Positions 1 to 9,846 of a DNA stretch of 64,000 bases are shown one piece after another. The notes under the pieces were generated by a model that was not told the DNA's origin, did no database searches, and saw only the letters and a list, made by a program, of their open reading frames with translations. The stretch lies in the NCBI GenBank assembly GCA_946902875.1, contig OX336344.1, positions 23,767,791 through 23,831,790 of the forward strand, written 5' to 3'. Position 1 is the stretch's first letter, and each line of letters begins with the position of its first letter. The position numbers and the translations under genes were made by a program. Source of the DNA: Nematopogon swammerdamellus (Eukaryota > Arthropoda > Insecta > Lepidoptera > Adelidae).

Positions 1-1170
1 ACCTATATAATTTTTTTTGGACCTTGGGCTTTTTTTATGAAAAATGTTTTTGTATGAAAATGTATGTATGTAAAAAAATATGTGGTTGATTTTTATAGCC
101 TAATCGATTCATTTTCATAACAGTAACAAAAAAGTCTTCAATACCATTTTGATGTAACACGTGTAAGTTGGTAAAAAAAATCAAATTCTTTCTATTCCAT
201 ACTAATAAAACTAAAATTGTGGTTTTCACAATTTCTGAAAGAAAGAGATTTATGTGTTGGAAGACTTTTTTGTTCCTGGCATGAAACTGAAACGATTAAG
301 AAAAGAATTTTTTTTTTACATTTTACATTATTATAAATTTTTTTTTTTTGTAAACAAAAATCTTTGTTCCTCAAAAGTGATTTATTTACGATACAGAACC
401 CCCCATTAGCGTACTATTAACTAATTTTGAAAGAACTTATATATAATATCTTGTTTTCCATGTGCTTAGAAATATTTGGTTCAACTGGCCAATTAGGGCT
501 GTCACAACGCTACTTCAATTTGAAAATTTTGTACATTTTATGTATTGACCTCGCATTGCAATAACATAAGCATTATTTAATTAAACAAATAAATTGAACG
601 CGCTCATTAGGGCTGCCACATATGAATGATTAGAAATAGAGTTCTGGGATATCATGTATGAAAGTAAATAAATATGTATTAAACCACGTTAAAATATGAG
701 AGTGAATTGACCGCTAATTAGGGTTGTCGCTATTCTTTTAATTTTTTTTAATTAGTAAGTAATTGAGAAATTTTCAAGAAAAAAAAATTTTTTACAAGGT
801 TTCCACATCCTACTAAGGGATCAATACGAGAAAGATGGATAAAAATTGTCCAAGATGATACATTGTTTAAGGGAAAGTGAAAATTTAAATTTGTGTAAAG
901 TGAAATTTAAATTATTTTGTTTAAGTACGGAGGAAGAGTTATTTTAGTTGTGTTTGTGTGTGTAGTCCAAAGTATACCTAATGGTTTTTTTAGTTATATA
1001 TATATATTTTTTTTTTTTTATAAATGCTGCACTCTTTATTTTATGTATGTTTGGTTTGGAGATTTTAAGTTTAGTCCAAGGCCAAGACCGCAGTTATGAA
1101 TTCTTTATTATTAAGTTTAGTTTTTTAGATATTATTCTAGTTATTAAGTGTAGGTATTATAAGAATACAA
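1..1170. other. AT-rich noncoding sequence with a degenerate ~112-bp periodicity
   Basis: No coding region is supported; the open frames are short and full of A/T runs. A motif ATTAGGG followed by TTGTC, CTGTC or CTGCC recurs near 492, 606 and 717 (spacing 114 and 111 bp), suggesting an eroded tandem repeat. The rest is homopolymer-rich intergenic or intronic DNA. Confidence 0.5.
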
Positions 1171-1305
1171 AACGGCTTTACTCGCGGTCGAAATACGAGC
1201 TGTGTGGCTCGACGTTTCGGGCCAAACGTATGGCCCATCATCATGAGCACTCTGGCCGAAATGTCGAGCCACACAGCTCGTATTTCGATAGCGAGTAAAG
1301 CCGTT
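1171..1305. repeat. Fold-back (inverted repeat, ~52-bp arms)
   Basis: The left arm (1171-1222) is nearly the exact reverse complement of the right arm (1254-1305), with about 30 bp between. The arms contain a CTCGACGTTTCGG-like motif, and the loop has TGGCCCATCATCATGAGCAC. Such 'cgacgtttcg ... tcatcatga' palindromes occur in Penelope-like element termini, so this may be a solo terminal segment; that link is inference. The arms differ at only a few bases. Confidence 0.75.
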
Positions 1306-1382
1306 GTTACTTCTTAAAATGTCAAATAACCACGGTAATTAAAAAACCCATATAAGTTTAGGTATGTATTTCAAGTTATTCA

Positions 1383-1549
1383 AGTACAGTCTGGGGTTTT
1401 TCAAAAGGGGCGTGAAAGGGCTCCTGTCAGGCCGGCATGACATTCGCAATCCCCGTGCATCACAGAATGTCCATGGGCATCGTTAGACACCTACTTGTAG
1501 GTGTAACGATGCCACATGTCGCGCTATCGATAAAAAAAAAAAAAAAAAA
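1383..1549 (+). mobile_element. LINE-A 3' end fragment (5'-truncated CR1/jockey-like retrotransposon)
   Basis: This matches the 3' end of the larger LINE at 33.2-37.1 kb: the same 'gtcaggccggcatg', 'gaatgtccatgggc' and 'cgcgctatc' blocks in the same order. It ends in an A-rich tail at about 1533-1549. It is a dead-on-arrival copy lacking the endonuclease and reverse transcriptase. Confidence 0.85.
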
Positions 1550-1955
1550 TTATAGTTCTGTATTTTAAGTTTAAATACATAAAAACGTTTTTTTTCGATG
1601 AAATTCACTATCTGTTTTCTTCTATAATCCTTTAAAACATCCCACTGCTAGGCACGGACTCTGCTCACTGACATAGGAGGTATTGTTTTTATTGTTGTTG
1701 TTTTATTGTTTATTGAGTATTCTTATGGCAGTCATATTGCACTCGAACTTGTCACAATTTGTTATATCCGGTTCGATTACTCGTACATGGTGACCAGTGG
1801 AAATCAGAAGCAGTTTACACAAAAATACCTTTCATAGACCAGTGTGCACTAGTTACCTAACTTTATTTTTCTTCATCGGAGCCATCGTACCTATTCGTTA
1901 TGAAATGCACATATATCAATCCTTATCAAGGAAAAAAAAATAAGTACATTAGTTA
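1550..1955. other. Noncoding sequence
   Basis: AT-rich; no frame resembles a protein and no repeat shared with the rest of the window was noticed. Confidence 0.5.
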
Positions 1956-2016
1956 GTGCTCGGGATTTGAACCCGCAACTTCTGCATGAGAAGCGTTACC
2001 ACTAGACTACGGGCAC
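1956..2016 (-). pseudogene. tRNA-like sequence (tRNA-derived SINE head or degenerate tRNA)
   Basis: On the minus strand this reads as a 61-nt tRNA-like sequence. It has an A-box-like TAGTCTAGTGG, a B box GGTTCAAATCC, and first and last seven bases that pair 6 of 7. It is about 10 nt too short for a functional tRNA. The anticodon arm is imperfect, with a G-T closing pair and C at the usual U33 position. A run of nine T follows about 17 nt downstream, as a Pol III terminator would. A retroposon head or decayed tRNA is more likely than a working gene. Confidence 0.55.
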
Positions 2017-2235
2017 AATTAACCATAATACCTACTCGTAAAATAATAAATAGAAAAATATATTTTTGGTAGACTAAGTGACAACCCTACGTATTCCAAT
2101 GCACGTGTTGACTGACCGGCCGGGCCGGCCGGGCCGCTAGCCGCTAGGCGCTCGCTCGCTAGCTAGCCCCTCTCCCGCTCGCTTCCCGCCCCGCGCGGCT
2201 CAGCGTTCCGCCACCCCGCTACCTTACCTCATACC

Positions 2236-2385
2236 TCAGCTATTGGCCGTCATTTCTCTGTATTCTTTCTTCGTAGTGCTCACTCTATACATAAAATCTC
2301 TTTGTGACAGACAGACAGACATACACACGAGTGATCCAGTAAGGGTTTCCGTTTTTCCTCTTTTGAGACACGGAACCCTAAAAAC
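2236..2385 (+). repeat. SINE-like fragment with GACAGACA and GGAACCCTAAAAA tail
   Basis: It contains the GACAGACAGACA block and ends with CACGGAACCCTAAAAA, the tail shared by the elements near 7.0, 15.0 and 55.6 kb. It is immediately preceded by a GC-rich stretch (2110-2225) of GGCC/GCTAGC-rich sequence. Confidence 0.65.
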
Positions 2386-3333
2386 TGTAAATTCCGCGCC
2401 GGCAGGGAGACAACCTTCCAAGCACGCCTCGAGCCGACAACGCGATGCAAGCTGCGAGCGACGAGCGGTACCTGGTGGACATTACACTACTCCCACAAAC
2501 ATTATATGACGATTATTTTGATATAGGTATTTTTAATCTATGTTTTGTATTTTCCTGATGTCTTTCGAAATATTTTTATATGTAGTATTCACTGGTAAAA
2601 TTGTTATTATCATAATAAAAAAAGCCTCCTTGCGATACATTTTTTCGATGTTATTTTGGTCAGGTAATAAGAAGTGATGACTTGATAGCATCTTTACACA
2701 ATTTGTAGGTATTGCTACTTAGCTGACGGCACTGAAGCCGGCTCTACGTCGTCATTAGAGTACATTAGAGGAGGCGGCCTGGCCCGCTAGCTCACCGGGC
2801 GGGTCTATCTAGACCTACCCACCTACATTACACTATACATACATATCTATACACTTGTTATGATACGAAAATGAGGCGTAGTACCAAACTCTCTTTACTT
2901 ACATTATCTTCTGTGAGTAATTGTATCTTCTTTCATGTTGAATATTTATTTTCGTTAAGAATATTTTCTCTCGGCCTGAGAATGAGCTAAGCACCTTCGC
3001 ATTACGTATAAATAAGTCAACTAATAAATACAGCGAACAAACCTTAGAGTAACTAGGTAATAATTTAGTTGCGATCCAGGCTATAAAAAACATACATACA
3101 CGCGCACACTACACACGTCGAGGGAAAGAAGACTGAAGGAACTATTGCATTTGTCATAATTTTTTGCATTTCTCATAAATCGTGTTTGTTGTGAATTATG
3201 TGTGTTATGATAACACGTACCTACTGTGTAGGCGTCGAAAAAATCTTCTCATAAAAATGATGTACGAGTACTTTCGTCTTCTTCGTACGGCTAAACTATA
3301 GTAGGTAGGTTCGTTTAGGCTTTTACCGCTATT
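2386..3333. other. Noncoding sequence
   Basis: No gene seen. Mixed AT-rich sequence with a short GC patch near 2755-2800 and a few TACATACA-type simple repeats near 2830 and 3090. Confidence 0.5.
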
Positions 3334-4103
3334 ACATATTGTATAAATTTTTCGGTTATGCGGTATAGGTATAGCGACTCACTTTTATTTGTCGACATTT
3401 CGTCCCTCGCTCCGAGGACATCGTCAGGACTCGCGGAACTGCGACGACCTGGAGGACACCCGACACGTCCAGTCAGATGTCAACTGCCGGTCGCCGCTGA
3501 CGTAGATTGTAGCGATGCGAGGGTACTTCGGCCGATGCGGGTAGGTTCGACATCTCTTGCTGGAAAAGGTCGGCGCATACGTAGCTCACTGTGTCTATGG
3601 CTGCCAGAGCTTGATGCTGGTTACCATCCGAGCTATCCTTCGCCAGCAGAGGAGTCCACGACGAAGAGAGTACCATGCTGTCTTCCCTGTTGAAATTGGC
3701 ATGTCTGGAAATTTCAATGGATTCTCGAACCAAACGTGGTACATAGTGTTTTTCGACTGATATCCGACCTCTTCGTCGTGGACTCCTCTGCTGCCGAAGG
3801 ATAGCTCGGATGGTAACCAGCATCAAGCTCTGGCAGCCATAGACACAGTGAGCTACGTGTGCACCGACCTTTTCCAGCAAGAGATGTCGAACCTACCCGC
3901 ATCGGCCGAAGTACACTCGCATCGCTACAATCTACGTCAGCGGCGACCGGCAGTTGACATCTGACTGGACGACGTGTCGGGTGTCCTCCAGGTCGTCGCA
4001 GTTCCGCGAGTCTTGACGATGTCCCCGGAGCGAGGGACGAAACTTCGACTAATAAGAGTGAGTCGCTATACCTATACTGCATAACCGAAAAATGTATACA
4101 ATA
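3334..4103. mobile_element. Penelope-like element 3' fragment in a large fold-back
   Basis: Two ~335-bp arms (about 3334-3668 and 3766-4103) are inverted copies of each other around a ~100-bp centre. Both encode the same C-terminal peptide, ending HRYNLRQRRPAVDI then stop: on the minus strand from the left arm and on the plus strand from the right arm (stop near 3963). The minus-strand copy extends into the centre with HYVPRLVRESIEISRHANFN and NRED. This resembles the C-terminal GIY-YIG endonuclease region of Penelope-like elements (established family knowledge; assigned by eye). The reverse transcriptase is absent. The arms differ at scattered bases and small indels, so the duplication is not brand new. 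Confidence 0.65.
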
Positions 4104-5019
4104 TAGTAGGTAGGTAGAAGAATATTACTTATTCGGCCCGACAGATCCATTCGACGATAACCTTAACATATTGCGTTTCAATGGTGTCATACCCTCCGGA
4201 GTTTGCTCTGAAAATTTGTCGAGGCGCGGTCGCCGCTCACTAAGAAGCAAGCTAGCGACCAAACTACTTGTCCGTTTGGGACAATTTAAACTGCATTTTA
4301 TAGACAAGAGTATTGCCGACATTTTATTAACAATTTAACATAAAACTAAAATAATTGCAACATAAACATTTTTAAAAGGAAAAGCAAAATAAGAAGGCAT
4401 AATCCCATTCGCGGCTGACCAATACCCACTCTCGGGCGCTGAGAGAGATCTCCGCTCCTCTTGAAAGAACAAAGAAGCCCAAGAAAATCAAACCAGCTCG
4501 AATTAGGTTGACCAAGATGTTCAGCGTGGACTACGCTCTTCGACGTCTTCAACTTCGCAGCCCTCTACCGCGGTCCAGACGCTTCCGATCTACTCGAGCT
4601 TGCTACCAATGGACGAAAATGATCACGAGGAGACAGAAAATACACAGTAGGTAGAGCAGTACTAACACCGACAGTGGAGGCAATACAGGGGGGCAAATAG
4701 AAGAAAGGGCAGAGCAGACATTAGGACACTAAAGTAATAGGATACAATATAAATAAAGGATTGCCTCATTTAATAATCTTCAAAAAGAGCTCAGTACAAT
4801 TTTTTCTAGTACTCGTACGAGTATGGTCCGAGATAATCGCGTTAGGAAAAGGTCGCAGAAACCATGTCCAACATCTGAGGCCTTTTAAATATGGCGATTA
4901 TCTCGAAAAATACAAGTATTTTGAGTCTTGAGTCAGAATTGTACTGTCTTTTCTGAAGACAGTACAATTCTGACTCGACGAGGAATCACGTGGTGGTAAA
5001 ATAATCCGGTCGATAACAG
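4104..5019. other. Noncoding sequence with two adjacent hairpins
   Basis: No recognisable protein. Two stem-loops lie close together. The first, about 4827-4904, has CGAGATAATCGC and its complement as outer 12-bp arms; the second is at 4930-4977. A polyadenylation-like AATAAA lies near 4752. It may be a worn transposon remnant, but nothing identifies it. Confidence 0.45.
4930..4977. repeat. Perfect 21-bp-arm inverted repeat
   Basis: GAGTCAGAATTGTACTGTCTT is followed after five bases by its exact reverse complement. A perfect stem of this length with a tiny loop suggests a recent local inverted duplication or a template-switch event. Confidence 0.85.
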
Positions 5020-5270
5020 GGACGCCATACATATCACACACGCTGAATCCCGACAATCGGGGTAAGCAGAGTAATCGGTGTTGTGCTGCAAGAACTCTGG
5101 TAAATTACAGTACAACACCGACCACCACGTTTCGCAAATTATTCGAACAAGATTCAATCGATCAAGCAGCAAGTAAGGCACGAAGACCCACCTGCTGCAT
5201 GACTCGGTGGAAGTACCATGCCAAGGTGAGAAGTGGCGAGCCTGTCGCCCTTTAGCACGGCATCTTGAGG
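5020..5270 (-). mobile_element. Family A retroposon, 5'-truncated copy
   Basis: On the minus strand this matches the complete family A copy at 61910-62285. Shared blocks include GCTGAATCCCGACAATCGGGG, a conserved stem CGGTGTTGTG...CACAACACCG, and GCCAAGGTGAGAAGTGGCGA. Its 5' part (the GTGTGGGGCC end) is missing. The TACATA-type edge near 5025 corresponds to the tail of the element. Confidence 0.8.
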
Positions 5271-6370
5271 GACAGGGACGGGATCAGGGACGCCTAGTGT
5301 AATAAATAAATAACATATTTATTATTCACCCGCGCCGCTTCTTTGTATGAAATTGTATATGAGGTAAACCGTACTGCGCCGCGCCGCTGCCGCGCAGGCA
5401 AACAATTCGCAACGCGTGGTGCGGTCGCACTCTTATAATTAAGCTACTCACCATTAAGGTTGCCATACGAATAGAGATGAGGCAACCAATAATACCTGCT
5501 TGTCTACACATTTTTCGATTCAACAGCAGATACAGATGTTCTGTCTTACGAAGTCCGTTTGGTTCTGGTTTTAGTAGTGACGTGTGTGTTGTGTGCGTGG
5601 ACCGCGTCGCGATCGTGACTGAGCGCTCTCGAGGTTAAGCACACTAAAACAATGTGTACGTGCACGCCTGACAACATTCATAACCAAACAGACTTAGTGA
5701 GATAGAATATCTGTACATGTTTCTTAGATTTCAAACGTTTTAGGATTAGACTTCAAATGAGCGAACATAGCGAGCGGATTGCTCTGGAGCGCAAGTAGAT
5801 AATAACAAAGTAATTTAACTAATAAACATTCAGTACACAGGCGAGGCATAATTTGAGGGAATTATCCAGATGTTCTCTCGGTAATCCTAGACCTAAAGCT
5901 TCGACAGCCGGAGGTCTCGGCGCGTCTTCGTCGCAAAGGAGATTCCCCTTTAAATACGTCGAGCTTAGGCCGCACTAATCCCGCGGATAATTAAAGTCGG
6001 AATGTGCTCCAACCACCGCAAAACAAAGAGAAGAAATTGCTGTAACTGTAGCGGTGGGGGCGGGGCTCACTCCAACTCACAACCCGCGTCGCTCAGCCGT
6101 CTAGTCTGTCTGTGCTCTCAACCATCTTAGACTTGCCCTCGCGTCTGATATTCTTCCTCCTCAGCGCCAGCGCTCCGCAGGGCCTCACGTAGAGAGTAAC
6201 GCGATCCCTTGTGATTCATCCCTGCACAAGTTGTCATAGATAAGTCTCCGAATGTTAAAAGGGCATTTCAGTATTCCTTTCCATAGTTTGGACTTGCGGT
6301 CTGACGACCAAATGCTTTATGGACACTGACGCATTTGGATTGACCACCTACAACAACTTCATCCCCTTAG
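5271..6370. other. Noncoding sequence
   Basis: No gene supported. Moderately GC-rich near 5340-5410, 5590-5640 and 6050-6190. Some of it may be conserved noncoding or regulatory DNA, but no specific site can be named. Confidence 0.45.
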
Positions 6371-6760
6371 TGAACTAGATACCTGTTAGATGTGCATACT
6401 TACTATAGAAAGTTCGCACGTAGTGGGGTTGGCGTCCTGCCTGCGTCGACGCGCCGCCGCGCCGGCACCGCGGGCAGTCTGAGAATAGAGCTACTTCAAG
6501 CCGGATGTGTCGCGTTTGATTTGCCTCCGCACCCCGCATCCACACCCACATACCCAACAATACCATGTCAGTGTTTCCCGTTGGTCGTGCCGGCGACACT
6601 GACTGAACTGGACAAAAAAAAACTATTTACATAGTCGCTTCGACAGACCTTACATTCAGCGTGGGCGGTGGTATCAACCCAGGCGAGTTAAACCTTACCA
6701 CCTGGTAAGGAATGACGGTAAATTACCTAGAACGACGGTTAGCCACCAACGGTATACAAT
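6371..6760. repeat. Family D dispersed repeat interrupted by a GC-rich insertion
   Basis: GTGAACTAGATACC at 6371 and CATGTCAGTGTTTCCCGTTG from about 6565 are parts of one family D sequence. They are contiguous in the copies at 18555 and 23630. Here they are separated by about 170-180 bp of unrelated GC-rich sequence. The remainder, with GGTGGTATCAACCC and CCACCTGGTAAGGAA, matches family D. Confidence 0.6.
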
Positions 6761-6897
6761 ACCTGTCAAAAAACCATACTCGTCTATAATGCAAAATGCT
6801 TTCTATAATGCAAAATGTAAATAACTATGGCGCCATCTATTATTCAGTAGCGTGAATATGTACTAATTCATTCTTAACCCGTTTCTTGAAATAACAC

Positions 6898-7026
6898 CAT
6901 ATTCTGTGAAAATTTGAACCGGCTACCGATTACTATTCAAATGATACAGCCCTAGGACGGACGGACAGACAGACAGACAGAGTAGACTTAGTAATAGGCT
7001 TCCGTAATGATACGGAACCCTAAAAA
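6898..7026 (+). repeat. SINE-like 3' portion (GACAGACA / GGAACCCTAAAAA tail)
   Basis: ATTCTGTGAAAATTT, GATACAGCCCT, repeated GACAGACA and the terminal ACGGAACCCTAAAAA match the 3' half of the more complete element at 14690-15092. Confidence 0.75.
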
Positions 7027-7404
7027 TGGCAGAGTTTAGTTAAAAATGCCACTAGTGGCATAACATAAACGTATGCACTAATAAAACTCTTATAAATTGT
7101 GATAGTGACAGTTTAATTTTAAATGCGCGATGTATTGCTTCTTGTTGATGATTTGTCGATGATTTTGAAAACAGCTGAACCAATTTCAAGCAATTTCGTG
7201 CAGCCAAGCTGTGGAATCGGCTACCTCTATACATTCGGGTTTCTCCTACTATCAACATTTTTAAAAATAATATTTACAATTATTACTTGACCTCCTCAGT
7301 GTAACATTTTCTGCACATTAGCACTGTTCTCCCAATGGCCAATTATATATGTATTAAGTAATGTATAAGTATGTATTTATTTACTAATTATTGTATTGTA
7401 TAAA
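7027..7404. other. Noncoding sequence
   Basis: No gene and no shared repeat recognised. Confidence 0.45.
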
Positions 7405-7470
7405 TATATATTGCCTTGGGAGAGGCCTATGTCCAGCATTGGACCGATACAGGCTGATGATGCTGATGAT
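7405..7470 (+). mobile_element. RTE-like LINE 3' tail with TGA repeats
   Basis: GAGAGGCCTATGTCCAGCA followed by CAGGCTGATGATGCTGATGA is the 3' terminus typical of moth RTE-clade LINEs, ending in (TGA)n. The same terminus recurs at 51600-51665. Only the tail is present. Confidence 0.7.
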
Positions 7471-7794
7471 GATGATATATATATATATTTAGGTATTTTA
7501 ATATATGTATATATAATATACAGGAACAAGTACTATGTATACTTATATATTATATATTGTAATCATGTATGTATGTTTATTCATACCTATTTATTTAGTT
7601 ACTATTCTCTCACATTATCTGTGCGCCTACTTATACACATTTACCACATCCCAAAGGTTTGCTCTAACATAATGCAGATCTGCATTCAGCCGACCTTTTT
7701 GTACCTTATTTTATCGAAAAATGGTGTACAATAAACAATAAATACAAATACAAATTTCCAAGAAACGTAGCTAAGAACCTAAATAATAGCTTTC
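7471..7794. other. AT-rich noncoding sequence
   Basis: Dominated by TATATA and GTATGTATG low-complexity sequence; no gene seen. Confidence 0.5.
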
Positions 7795-7925
7795 GCAAAA
7801 AAAAAACAACTAAGTTAGTCCATCCGTTTCGTCGCTAGGTGGACACACAAATATTGACCCACATACCACACACACACACACACAATGTCTTCTAACTTAT
7901 AACACTCTTCTTTTTGCGTCGGGCA
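7795..7925. repeat. Family E 3' end with (CA)n
   Basis: The order GTCCATCCGTTTCGTCG..., (CA)n, then CTTATAACAC and GCGTCGGGCATT matches the ends of the family E copies at 22.8-23.2 and 55.2-55.5 kb. The body of the element is missing. Confidence 0.6.
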
Positions 7926-8336
7926 TTTATTGATAATTATATTTACACTATTACTTCATGATAACATGCTTTCAAACTGGAAAATTGGGAGAAGTTTTCA
8001 CATTTAAAATATTCTACCTGGGCCTCTCTAGCCGTCCGCGAGCAACAGAGTGTGCGTGTTCCGGCAGAAGTACGATAATCTGCTGCGAGCTGCCGCGAAT
8101 ATAAAGCGAGCTGCGAAGAGACGCGCGCGGGTCAAGTGCGGACAGCGCGCGGGGGCGGGGCGGGGGCGGGGGCGGGTCGCGCGCGCGGCGCCCTCCTGGT
8201 GCTCTGCCCCGAGCGGGACATAGCTTTCAATAATATTTCAATACTTTTAATTACAAATATTCAGGACAACCTGTTATGCCGGCGACGGCTGCGCTCGCTG
8301 TGTAGTCGGTTAAAACTCAATGTAAACCGGTTGAGT
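7926..8336. other. Noncoding sequence with a GC island
   Basis: 8120-8215 is extremely GC-rich with repeated GGGGCGGGGGCGGG blocks, then ordinary AT-rich sequence. No coding evidence. Confidence 0.5.
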
Positions 8337-8471
8337 AGTTTTTTTTATGGATAGCAATGTGGCATCGTTTCGCCTACGAGTAGGTGCTCTAACGATGCCC
8401 ATGGACATTCTGTGATGCACGGGGATAGCGAATGCCATGCCGGCCTGATAGGAGCCTTTTCACGCCCCTTT
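8337..8471 (-). mobile_element. LINE-A 3' end fragment, minus strand
   Basis: Reverse-complement match to the LINE-A 3' end at 1383-1549 and 36960-37117. The T-run at 8338-8346 is the A-tail read from the other strand; then come GGGCATCGTTAGA- and CCGGCATGGCATTCGC-like blocks. Confidence 0.85.
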
Positions 8472-8509
8472 AACTTAGGTTATTATAATAAACAAATATA
8501 AAGTATCAT

Positions 8510-8660
8510 TTATACAAACCGGCTACGAAAACCTAAGGAATTATCAAGGAACATTGATCGAACATTCTACAGTCGGTCTACCTGTCTAATTGAATCCTTC
8601 TACGCGACTGACTACACTATATTCGATCAATTTTCCTTGTTATTTCCCAAGTTTACCGTA
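8510..8660. repeat. Family F dispersed repeat, partly palindromic
   Basis: CGGCTACGAAAACCTAAGG, TTCTACAGTCGGTCTACCTG and AATCCTTCTAC... recur in the same order at 26815-26950. The two ends form imperfect inverted repeats around GATCGAACATT/ATTCGATCAA, consistent with a small fold-back element. Confidence 0.55.
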
Positions 8661-8967
8661 GTCGGGTTTTATAAAATGTAAATTTTTTATTTATTTATTT
8701 TATTAGTTCGAGAGTCACGTTCTCACGAGGCGAGTCAGTCGGTCAACTTCTAGTTGTTGTAAACTAACACAGCCAAAATCATAACGCTCCTTTTGGATTC
8801 GCCGTAATCGGGTAATAAAGTAGGGGAAATAGTTTTATGAATTCCTTGTAAATAAAAAGTTACAGTTTTCATAGAGAGTACTTAATAAAGTGAAAACTTT
8901 TTGTATTTCCGAAAATAATTCTTAGGTGGTTATAAAAAAAACTAAACACGCTAAAAAAATTTAAAAA
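8661..8967. other. Noncoding sequence
   Basis: AT-rich, no gene seen. Confidence 0.45.
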
Positions 8968-9312
8968 CCGTAACATTGCTTAAAAAAGAAAAAAAAAACA
9001 AAAAAAATTATGAGGGATTCGAACCCATGGTCAAAAAATACAAATCCTACACTCTTACCATTGAGCCACGAAATCACATAAACGACCAAACGAATATCGG
9101 ATTCCCTTGATTCGCTTTCGGCTTTACTGTCATTGAGAGACGAACAGAATTGATCCCGAACCACTCGTAACTTAACCCTTAATGCAATGACTTAAGGTTA
9201 CATTTTAAATAATAAAAATAAATCTGTCGCTTTTCGAGATCTGACGCGAGTTTAACATTTTTTACCCACCTAAAAAAGTGCCAAGCGCCGCTAAAGAAGT
9301 TTTTACTTAAAA
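8968..9312 (-). mobile_element. Family G element carrying a tRNA-like module
   Basis: The flanking blocks CCGTAACATTGCTTAAAAAA and AACTTAACCCTTAATGCAAT, and GCGCCGCTAAAGAAGTTTT near the other end, all recur at 28720-29490. At 9009-9076 the minus strand has a tRNA-like segment with A-box-like TGGCTCAATGG and B box GGTTCGAATCC. It is followed by long T runs that could terminate Pol III. In the second copy this module is replaced by a tandem array. The element class is unknown: SINE-like, or a small DNA element that acquired a tRNA. Confidence 0.6.
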
Positions 9313-9768
9313 AAAAAACGGCCCAAGGCGAGGAGGAAAGTTCTTTATCTCCAGGCCCGTCAGGAAAATAATGTTCTCAGTGATTACATCAGCAAGCTGT
9401 ACACACTACTCAGGCAGATGTAATGAGTGTGTGGCATATATCAGTACATACATCATGTATTAGCAGAACACTAAGGAAAAACCTGATTCGGTTTATCCGC
9501 TAATTGCCAATTATTGAGTAGTCGTATCAGTAATGTTACTAACTAGATCCTTACCACGTGTGTGTGAATATAACGTAAACTGAGCGTCAATTGCTCTCTA
9601 TACATATATATCTGCCATCTCTAACTACATATACAAATACCGTACCAAACAAACTTGGTACGGTCTTTGTATATAGCGCACACAAGTACCAGCTAGCTAG
9701 TAAAAAAACCCTAGCGAGAGCATTGATATCTATTGATAGTGTAAAACATATTCATTTAGATCTACAAA
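9313..9768. other. Noncoding sequence
   Basis: No gene seen. Short palindromic words (TACCAAACAAACTTGGTAC at 9642-9661) but nothing diagnostic. Confidence 0.4.
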
Positions 9769-9846
9769 GTAGCAGTGTGAGCAGTGTGAGCACTGCAATC
9801 TAGAACCATTATGGTTCTAGACTGCAGTGATAGTATGCAGTGCTAC
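9769..9846. repeat. Extended hairpin, ~78 nt
   Basis: GCACTGCAATCTAGAACCAT is followed directly by ATGGTTCTAGACTGCAGTG. The outer GTAGCA/TGCTAC ends also pair, with an unpaired internal stretch. It could be a small fold-back, a cruciform or a hairpin RNA. There is almost no terminal loop, which argues against a normal miRNA precursor. Confidence 0.6.

Noticed and set aside
1956..2016. Functional tRNA gene
   Set aside because: Only 61 nt, with an imperfect anticodon arm; better explained as a tRNA-derived repeat.
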